NCBI RefSeq assembly: GCF_014649715.1
Contig: NZ_BMTO01000024.1
Span: 1-64,000, forward strand
Source of the DNA: Streptomyces lateritius
GTDB taxonomy: Bacteria; Actinomycetota; Actinomycetes; Streptomycetales; Streptomycetaceae
DNA length: 64,000 nucleotides
Direction: 5' to 3'
The notes under the pieces were generated by a model, which worked only from the letters and a program-made list of their open reading frames with translations, did not search any database and was not told the DNA's origin. Numbering within the stretch: the stretch's first letter is position 1; each line of letters begins with the position of its first letter. Shown here in pieces: positions 57,588 through 64,000 of the stretch. Both the position numbers and the translations under genes were made by a program.

Positions 57588-60500
57588 GGGGGCAGCTTCG
57601 GGCGGGAGCGGTCCGGGACCGAGTCGTAGCCCGGGGGGACGGCCGCGGGGGTCTGGGCCAGCAGCGACAGGGCCACCTCGACCGCGTCGTCGAGCTGGGC
57701 GTGCCGGCCCTCGGCCCAGTCCAGCGGCGTGCGCAGGACGGCCAGGTCGGGCTCCACGCCGTGGTTCTCCACCGACCAGCCGTACTCGGGGAACCAGGCC
57801 GCGTTCATCGGCACAGTGATCTGCGTGCCGTCGCCCAGCCGGTGGCGGCCCGTCATGCCGACGACGCCGCCCCAGGTCCGCTGCCCGACCACCGGGCCGA
57901 GGCCGAGCAGCTTGAACGCGGCCGTGATCATGTCACCGTCCGAGGAGGTGGCCTCGTCGGCGAGGGCGACGACGGGGCCGCGCGGCGCGTTCGACGCGTA
58001 CGACACGGGCTGCGCGTTCCTCGTGAGGTCCCAGCCCAGGATCTTGCGGGTGAGCTTCTCCACGACCAGTTCGCTGATGTGGCCGCCCGCGTTGCCGCGC
58101 ACGTCCACGATCAGCGCCGGCCGGGAGACCTCCATGCGCAGGTCCCGGTTGAACTGTGCCCAGCCCGAACCGCCCATGTCGGGGATGTGCAGGTATCCGC
58201 ACTTGCCGCCGCTGACCTCCCGTACCACCGCACGGCGCTTGGCCACCCAGTCCTGGTAGCGCAGCGGCCGTTCGTCGATCAGCGGCACGATCGCGACCCG
58301 GCGCGCGCGGCCTTCCCCCTCCGCCGGCTGGAAGGTCAGCTCGACCGTCGTACCGCCCGAGGCGGCGAGCAGCGGGTACGGGCCGCAGACCGGGTCCACC
58401 GGCCGGCCGTCGACATGGGTGAGGATCGCGCCCTCGCGGATGCCGGTGCCCGCGAGCGGTGAACGCGCCTTGGAGTCGGAGGAGTCGCCCGGAAGGATCC
58501 GCTTGACCATCCAGCCGCCGTCGCGCGGCACGAAGTTGGCGCCGAGCAGGCCCATCGGCCGCTGGTAGTGCGGCGGGCCCTCGTTGCGCCGCGCGGGCGA
58601 GACGTACGCGTGCGAGGTGCCCAGCTCGCCCAGGACCTCCCGGAGGAGATCGGCGAACTCGTCCGGGGAGGCGACTCGTTCGACCAGGGGGCGGTACTGG
58701 TCCAGGACGGCCGTCCAGTCCACGCCGCACATGTTCGGTTCCCAGAAGTAGGCGCGGATGATCCGGCCCGCCTCGTCGTACGCCTGGCGCCACTCCGCCT
58801 CCGGGTCGACCTCGTGCAGGATGCGGCGCAGGTCGAGGAAGACGGTCGAGTCGCTGTCCCCGATCTCGGTCGACGGCACCGCCCGCAGATCACCCTCGTC
58901 GACCACGACGAGCCGGGTTCCGTCGCCGCTGACCGCGAACCAGTCGAGGTGCTGGACGAGTTCGCTCTTGCGGGCCTTGGTGATGTTGAAGTACTCCAGC
59001 GTCGGCCGGCCCGTGGTGTCGGCGGGGTTGGCGAAGGTCTCACCGAGCGCGCCCGAGATCGGCCAGCGCAGCCAGACGAGCCCGCCGCCGCTGACCGGGT
59101 GCAGGGCCGAGTACTTGGAGGCGGCGACCGGGAACGGCGTGACCCGGTCGGGCAGCCCCTCCACCTCGACGATCACGGTCCCCTCGCCGCTCTCCGTCTC
59201 GCTCTCGCCCGGGTCCAGGCCGCCCGCCGCAGGACGCCCGTCGGGGAGCAGCGCGAACGGGGACGGGGTCGCCGACGATAGGGGTACGAGGTAGGGGCGG
59301 CAGCCCAGCGGGAAGGAGAGGTCGCCGGTGTGCACGTCGTACACCGGGTCGAAGCCGCGCCAGGACAGGAAGGCGAGATAGCGGCCGTCCCGGGTGAAGA
59401 CGGGGTTCTCGTCCTCGAAGCGGCCGTTGGTGACGTCGATGACCGTCCGCGCCCCGGGGCCGGAGATCCGGGCCATCTTGATCTGGCGCAGCGAACGGCC
59501 GATCCCGGGATGCGACCAGGTCAGCCAGGCGCCGTCGGGGGAGAACGCGAGGTCGCGGACGGGCCCGTTGATCGAGCGGATCAGCTCCGTGACCTCTCCG
59601 TTGGAGTCCTCGGTGGCGTCGATGAGGAGGAGTCGGCCGTCGTGGGAGGCGAGGGCCAGGCGCTCGCCGTCCGGGTCGGAGACCATCTCCTCGACCCGCC
59701 CGAGTTCGCCGGAGGCGAGCCGTCGGGGCTCGCGGTCGCCGCTCGCCCGGGGCAGGTACGCGACCTCGATCGCGTCCTCTCCCTCGGCGTCGGTGACGTA
59801 GGCGACCTGGCCGCCGCTGCCGAGCATCTCGGGCAGCCGGACCCGTACGCCGGGCGTGTCGGTGATCGTGCGGGCGGGGCCGTCCCGGTGGGTGAGCCAG
59901 TAGAGGCTGCCGCGCACCGAGACCGCGCTGGCCCGGCCCGTCTCGTCGACCGAGATCGCGTCGACGTGGCTGGCGGCGGGCACCTGGTAGCGGCGCCGGC
60001 CGGCGCGCGGGCCGCCGAGCCGTACCTCCAGCCTGCGCGGGACGGAGTCCTCGGTCAGCGCGTCGACGATCCACAGGTCGCCGGCGCACTGGTAGACCAC
60101 CCGCCGGCCGTCGCTGGAGGCGTGCCGGGCGTAGAAGGCGTCGTGGTCGGTGTGGCGGCGCAGGTCGGTGCCGTCGGGCCGGCAGGAGTAGAGGTTGCCG
60201 ACGCCCTCGTGGTCGGAGAGGAACGCGATCCGGCCGGCGACGAACATCGGGGAGTCGAGGTGGCCGCCGATGTCCGGCAGCAGCTGCTCCCCGTGCAGCC
60301 ACAGCCGGCCCATGGCGCCGCCCCGGTACCGCTTCCAGGCGGCCGGCTCGTGCGGCGGCTTCCCGGTGAGCAGCAGGGTGCGGCGCTCCACGCCGGAGGC
60401 GCCTTCGAAGTCGGCGACCTCGATGTCCGAGACCGGGCCCCAGGGCATGCGTTTGCCGGGGGAGCCGTCGGTGGGGACGGTGTACGCCCAGGAGAAGTAC

Positions 60501-60868
60501 GAGAAGGGCTGGCCGTGGGAGGAGACGGCGAGGATGTCTGACCTGCCGTCCTTGTCGGGGGGCGACCAGCCGCAGACACGGGTGTCCGTGGAGCCCCAGT
60601 AGGTCAGCCGCCGTGAGGGCCCGCCGTCGACCGGCGCGAGGTGGATCTCGGGGTCGAGACTTCGCCAGCTCGTGTACGCGATGCGGGTCCCGTCGGGGGA
60701 GAAGCGCGGGTGCCCGACCCGGGTCCGGTCGACGGTGAGCCGCCACGCCCGGCCGGGGCGGTGGCCCTCGGGCTCGAGGGGGGCGACCCAGAGGTCGTCC
60801 TCGGCCGCGAAGCACAGCAGGTCGTCGTGGAGGTGCGGAAAGCGGAGATACGCGACGTCGTCACTCAC
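57572..60868 (-). CDS. Tricorn-type protease
   Basis: The 1098-residue protein has N-terminal beta-propeller repeats (HPRFSPDGTRIAYTS and DLAFSPDGAWLTWSH type), a PDZ-like domain, and a C-terminal S41 catalytic domain with GNAGGHISELVVEKL and the nucleophile Ser in EATSSDGDM. Tricorn proteases degrade peptides released by the proteasome, and many actinobacteria keep one. The GTG at 60868 directly follows AGGAG, which is closer than usual, but no other start opens the first strand SDDVAYLRFPHLH. It is divergent from a TetR gene. Confidence 0.88.
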   Translation of the reverse strand: MSDDVAYLRFPHLHDDLLCFAAEDDLWVAPLEPEGHRPGRAWRLTVDRTRVGHPRFSPDGTRIAYTSWRSLDPEIHLAPVDGGPSRRLTYWGSTDTRVCGWSPPDKDGRSDILAVSSHGQPFSYFSWAYTVPTDGSPGKRMPWGPVSDIEVADFEGASGVERRTLLLTGKPPHEPAAWKRYRGGAMGRLWLHGEQLLPDIGGHLDSPMFVAGRIAFLSDHEGVGNLYSCRPDGTDLRRHTDHDAFYARHASSDGRRVVYQCAGDLWIVDALTEDSVPRRLEVRLGGPRAGRRRYQVPAASHVDAISVDETGRASAVSVRGSLYWLTHRDGPARTITDTPGVRVRLPEMLGSGGQVAYVTDAEGEDAIEVAYLPRASGDREPRRLASGELGRVEEMVSDPDGERLALASHDGRLLLIDATEDSNGEVTELIRSINGPVRDLAFSPDGAWLTWSHPGIGRSLRQIKMARISGPGARTVIDVTNGRFEDENPVFTRDGRYLAFLSWRGFDPVYDVHTGDLSFPLGCRPYLVPLSSATPSPFALLPDGRPAAGGLDPGESETESGEGTVIVEVEGLPDRVTPFPVAASKYSALHPVSGGGLVWLRWPISGALGETFANPADTTGRPTLEYFNITKARKSELVQHLDWFAVSGDGTRLVVVDEGDLRAVPSTEIGDSDSTVFLDLRRILHEVDPEAEWRQAYDEAGRIIRAYFWEPNMCGVDWTAVLDQYRPLVERVASPDEFADLLREVLGELGTSHAYVSPARRNEGPPHYQRPMGLLGANFVPRDGGWMVKRILPGDSSDSKARSPLAGTGIREGAILTHVDGRPVDPVCGPYPLLAASGGTTVELTFQPAEGEGRARRVAIVPLIDERPLRYQDWVAKRRAVVREVSGGKCGYLHIPDMGGSGWAQFNRDLRMEVSRPALIVDVRGNAGGHISELVVEKLTRKILGWDLTRNAQPVSYASNAPRGPVVALADEATSSDGDMITAAFKLLGLGPVVGQRTWGGVVGMTGRHRLGDGTQITVPMNAAWFPEYGWSVENHGVEPDLAVLRTPLDWAEGRHAQLDDAVEVALSLLAQTPAAVPPGYDSVPDRSRPKLPPRAGS

Positions 60869-60958
60869 CTCCTCATGCTTTCCGCGCGAAGGGGGCGCGG
60901 CAACTCGTACGCGCGTACGCGTGTGGCCACGTGCGGCTACGTGTGGCTCACGACACGT

Positions 60959-61019
60959 ACGAAACGGTTTCGTTTCGCTACTTGAGTGGGTATCTTCGTA
61001 CTGTACGAAACCGTTTCGT
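60959..61019. promoter_or_regulatory. Two ACGAAAC-N-GTTTCGT operators for the TetR gene
   Basis: The 15-bp palindromes ACGAAACGGTTTCGT (60959-60973) and ACGAAACCGTTTCGT (61005-61019) differ only in the central base and lie 46 bp apart. The second ends 17 bp above the TetR start. Such sites are common for TetR proteins next to MMPL exporters; the first could also act on the divergent tricorn gene. Confidence 0.8.
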
Positions 61020-61036
61020 TCGGATGGAGACCGTTG

Positions 61037-61609
61037 ATGGCTCGCAGCAGGCTCACCCCAGAGCGCGAGTCCGAGCTGTACGAAGCCGTGCTCGACCTCC
61101 TCCGCGAGGTCGGCTACGACGCCCTCACCATGGACGCCGTCGCCGCCCGCACCCACTCCAGCAAGGCCACCCTCTACCGCCAGTGGGGGAGCAAGCCGCA
61201 GCTCGTCGCCAGGGCCCTGCGCCACAACAAGCCCGTCAGTCTCGGAGAGATCGACACCGGCACGTTGCGCGGCGACTTCCACGCGATGCTGGAGCGGACC
61301 GACGACTGCCAGATGGAGAAGGACTCCGCGCTGATGCGGGGTCTGGCCCATGCCGTCCACGACAACCCCGACCTGCACCGGGCCCTGCGCGAGCTGCTCA
61401 TCGAACCCGAGATGACCGGACTCGACGAAGTGCTGCGCCGGGCAGTGGACCGGGGTGAGGTCAGCGCCGACAACCTGGCGCTGAAACTCGTCCCCCACAT
61501 GCTGATCGGGGCGTTCGTCGCCCGCCCGCTGATCGACGACCAGCCGGTCGACCACGCCTTCCTCAGCGCCTACGTCGACGCCGTCGTGCTCCCCTCACTC
61601 GGCGTCTGA
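61037..61609 (+). CDS. TetR-family regulator of the MMPL exporter
   Basis: The 190-residue protein has the TetR helix-turn-helix (LTMDAVAARTHSSKATLYRQ, residues about 32-51) and a C-terminal ligand domain of the TetR_C_11-like kind, ending LSAYVDAVVLPSLG. The ATG at 61037 lies 17 bp after a perfect palindrome. It precedes an MMPL transporter by 136 bp on the same strand, the usual regulator/pump order. Confidence 0.9.
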   Translation: MARSRLTPERESELYEAVLDLLREVGYDALTMDAVAARTHSSKATLYRQWGSKPQLVARALRHNKPVSLGEIDTGTLRGDFHAMLERTDDCQMEKDSALMRGLAHAVHDNPDLHRALRELLIEPEMTGLDEVLRRAVDRGEVSADNLALKLVPHMLIGAFVARPLIDDQPVDHAFLSAYVDAVVLPSLGV

Positions 61610-61745
61610 CCCGCAACCCCGCACCGGCTTCCCCGGCCGGTACCACCGACACGTCCTCACCCGCACCCCCTGACGCTGCGCACCGCTCACGCCGTCGGGC
61701 CGGCTCCCCATGCCCTGTCCCACCCACCAATGGGAGTACGCCCCC

Positions 61746-63959
61746 GTGGCCACGTTTCTCTACAAGCTGGGTCGCTCCGCGTTCCGGCGCCGACGGCTCG
61801 TCGCCCTCCTCTGGGTCGCGCTGCTCGCGCTCGCCGGAGCCGGCGCCGCCACCGCGCCCGCCGCGACCTCCAGCTCGTTCTCGATACCCGGCACCGAAGC
61901 CCAGAAGGCCTTCGACCTCCTCGAGCGGCGCTTCCCCGGCGGCAACGCCGACGGGGCCACCGCCCGGGTCGTCTTCAAGGCCCCCGACGGCCAGAAGATG
62001 ACCGACGCGCCGAACAAGGCCAAGGTCGAGAAGGTCGTCGGTGAGCTGAAATCGGGCTCCGACCAGGTCGCCTCGGTCACCGACCCGTACACCGCCCAGG
62101 CGGTCTCCAAGGACGGCTCGACCGCCTACGTCTCCGTCAGCTACAAGGCCTCCGGCATGGAGCTGAGCGACGCGACGCGCGAGGCGCTGCAGAAGACCGG
62201 ACGCGACGCCCAGGGGCAGGGACTGACCGTCGAGATCGGCGGCGACGCGCTCCAGACCGTCCCGGCGACCGGTGCGGGGGAGATCGTCGGCGTGGTCATC
62301 GCCGGCATCGTCCTGGTCATGACCTTCGGCTCGCTGGTCGCGGCGGGACTCCCGCTGCTCACCGCCATCATCGGCGTCGGCATCGGCGTCTCCTCGATCA
62401 CCGCGCTCGCCGGCGTCCTGGACCTCGGCTCCACCACCTCCACGCTCGCGATGATGATCGGCCTCGCCGTCGGCATCGACTACGCGCTCTTCATCGTCTC
62501 CCGCTACCGCGCCGAGCTGGCCGAGGGCCGGGAGCGCGAGGACGCCGCGGGCCGCGCGGTCGGGACGGCCGGCTCCGCCGTCGTCTTCGCCGGTCTGACC
62601 GTCGTCATCGCGCTGGTCGGCCTGGCCGTCGTCAACATCCCGATGCTGACGAAGATGGGCTTCGCCGCCGCCGGTACGGTCCTGATCGCCGTTCTCATCG
62701 CGCTCACCCTGATCCCGGCCCTGCTCGGGTTCGCGGGCTCCAAGGTCATGGGACGCAAGCAGCGCAAGGGCGCGGCCACGGGCGCTGTGGACCTGACGAA
62801 GGCGGAGACGGGCAAGGCGGACGCCAAGCCCAACGCGGGCACCCGCTGGGCCCGGTTCGTGATCCGCCGCCCCGTCATGGTCCTGCTCGTCGGTGTCCTC
62901 GGCCTCGGCGCGATCGCGCTGCCCGCCGCCTCGCTGGAGATGGGCCTGCCCGACGACGGCTCCTCGCCCACCTCCACCAGCCAGCGGCGCGCCTACGACC
63001 TGCTGTCGGACGGGTTCGGTCCCGGGTTCAACGGGCCGCTGATGGTCGTCGTCGACGGGGACGAGACCGCCGCCGAGTCCACCGTCGAGAAGATCAAGGG
63101 CCTGGACGGGATCGTGGCCGTCACGCCGCCGACGCCCAACAAGGCCGGCGACACGGCGATGATCACGGTGGTCCCGAAGGACCGGCCCTCCTCGGTCGAG
63201 ACCGAGGACCTGGTCCACGACATCCGCGACGCGACCGGCGACAACGTCCTGGTCACCGGCGCCACCGCGATGAACATCGACTTCTCGCAGAAGATGAACG
63301 ACGCGCTGCTGCCCTATCTGGCGCTGGTCGTCGGTCTCGCCTTCCTGCTCCTGATGGTGGTCTTCCGCTCGATCCTGGTGCCGTTGAAGGCGGCCCTCGG
63401 CTTCCTGCTCTCGGTGGTCGCCGCCCTCGGCGCGGTCGTCGCGGTCTTCCAGTGGGGCTGGCTCGGCGGCCTCTTCGGGGTCGAGCAGCCCGGCCCGATC
63501 ATGTCGATGATGCCGATCTTCATGGTGGGCGTCGTCTTCGGTCTGGCCATGGACTACGAGGTCTTCCTCGTCACCCGGATGCGGGAGGCGTACGTCCACG
63601 GGGAGCGCCCCGGCGAGGCGATCGTCACCGGCTTCCGGCACAGCGCCCGGGTGGTCACCGCGGCCGCGGTGATCATGATCGCGGTGTTCTCCGGATTCAT
63701 CGGCATGGACGACCAGATGATCAAGATGATCGGCTTCGGTCTGGCCATCGCGGTCCTCTTCGACGCCTTCGTGGTCCGGATGGCGATCGTCCCGGCGGTG
63801 CTCGCGCTGCTCGGGCACAAGGCGTGGTGGCTGCCGAAGTGGCTGGACAAGGTGCTGCCGAACGTGGACGTGGAGGGCGAGGGGCTGGCGAAGACCACCG
63901 GCTCCCCGGACTCTCCGCGCGGCCCGCACGGTCCGGAGCGCGAGCTGGTGAACGTCTGA
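61746..63959 (+). CDS. MMPL-family (RND-like) lipid/drug exporter
   Basis: The 737-residue transporter has 11-12 membrane helices and two extracellular loops. Motifs include IGLAVGIDYALFIVSRYR near residue 238 and VFGLAMDYEVFLVTRMRE near 598 with the proton-relay Asp/Tyr pairs typical of MmpL. GTG 61746 is chosen because GGGAG lies 9 bases before it and the longer ATG start would add a poor tail. Export of a lipid or drug under TetR control is likely; the substrate is unknown. Confidence 0.9.
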   Translation: MATFLYKLGRSAFRRRRLVALLWVALLALAGAGAATAPAATSSSFSIPGTEAQKAFDLLERRFPGGNADGATARVVFKAPDGQKMTDAPNKAKVEKVVGELKSGSDQVASVTDPYTAQAVSKDGSTAYVSVSYKASGMELSDATREALQKTGRDAQGQGLTVEIGGDALQTVPATGAGEIVGVVIAGIVLVMTFGSLVAAGLPLLTAIIGVGIGVSSITALAGVLDLGSTTSTLAMMIGLAVGIDYALFIVSRYRAELAEGREREDAAGRAVGTAGSAVVFAGLTVVIALVGLAVVNIPMLTKMGFAAAGTVLIAVLIALTLIPALLGFAGSKVMGRKQRKGAATGAVDLTKAETGKADAKPNAGTRWARFVIRRPVMVLLVGVLGLGAIALPAASLEMGLPDDGSSPTSTSQRRAYDLLSDGFGPGFNGPLMVVVDGDETAAESTVEKIKGLDGIVAVTPPTPNKAGDTAMITVVPKDRPSSVETEDLVHDIRDATGDNVLVTGATAMNIDFSQKMNDALLPYLALVVGLAFLLLMVVFRSILVPLKAALGFLLSVVAALGAVVAVFQWGWLGGLFGVEQPGPIMSMMPIFMVGVVFGLAMDYEVFLVTRMREAYVHGERPGEAIVTGFRHSARVVTAAAVIMIAVFSGFIGMDDQMIKMIGFGLAIAVLFDAFVVRMAIVPAVLALLGHKAWWLPKWLDKVLPNVDVEGEGLAKTTGSPDSPRGPHGPERELVNV

Positions 63960-64000
63960 GCCGCTCGTGACCACCTGATCCCCGGGGCGGCCTCTTGAGC

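Noticed and set aside
60869-61555. N-terminal extension of the tricorn frame up to 61555
   Set aside because: It would run antisense through the TetR gene and its operators; the conserved protein begins at SDDVAYLRF from GTG 60868.

Overview
The window is high-GC actinobacterial DNA with the features of a Streptomyces chromosome: very GC-rich third codon positions, many GTG starts, a hrdD-type sigma factor preceded by a SigR-type promoter, a SepX/GlpR-type divisome gene beside a gephyrin-like glp gene, a mycothiol-type DinB protein and a tRNA-Ala(CGC). Functions come from reading the translations and recalling family motifs; no database search was run.

Left part (1 to about 14.5 kb): the right flank of an aromatic (type II) polyketide cluster whose minimal PKS must lie left of base 1. 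It holds a cut aromatase/cyclase, a two-domain ABM monooxygenase, a SnoaL-like protein, a cation/proton antiporter, a flavin reductase, an HxlR regulator with a divergent DHA2 pump, a PPOX/F420-type protein, a group A FAD hydroxylase, a flavin-dependent halogenase and a Tat-exported, probably bicovalent FAD oxidase. A DinB-like protein, a WYL regulator and an NmrA-like reductase follow. A near-identical 43-bp element occurs both at the hxlR/pump divergon and before the NmrA gene, so the two look like one regulon and bracket a 9-kb block.

Middle (14.6 to 31 kb): an acyl-CoA ligase, an M6 metalloprotease, TetR + DHA2 pump, MarR + extradiol dioxygenase, a GNAT, hrdD, WYL + DHA2 pump, and a fructose PTS operon (fruR-fruK-fruA) in which fruA carries a one-base deletion in its EIIA domain.

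Right part (31 to 64 kb): mostly core chromosome. It has a DUF6227-like protein, P1 peptidase with LtrA, mscL, a SAF-domain protein, MTA phosphorylase, an FmdB zinc ribbon under a CIRCE-like operator, an MFS exporter, a K+/H+ antiporter that seems to start at CTG, a penicillin-acylase homologue, 5-formyl-THF cyclo-ligase, the galU-glp-moaC-mogA-GNAT-sepX/glpR run, tRNA-Ala, a secreted serine protease, xthA, a MerR-controlled Baeyer-Villiger monooxygenase/hydrolase/SDR operon, a tricorn protease and a TetR + MMPL exporter pair. Several regulator/target pairs carry clear palindromes in their intergenic regions. The only gene-free stretch above 300 bp (33735-34279) holds what looks like a decayed small membrane-protein gene.
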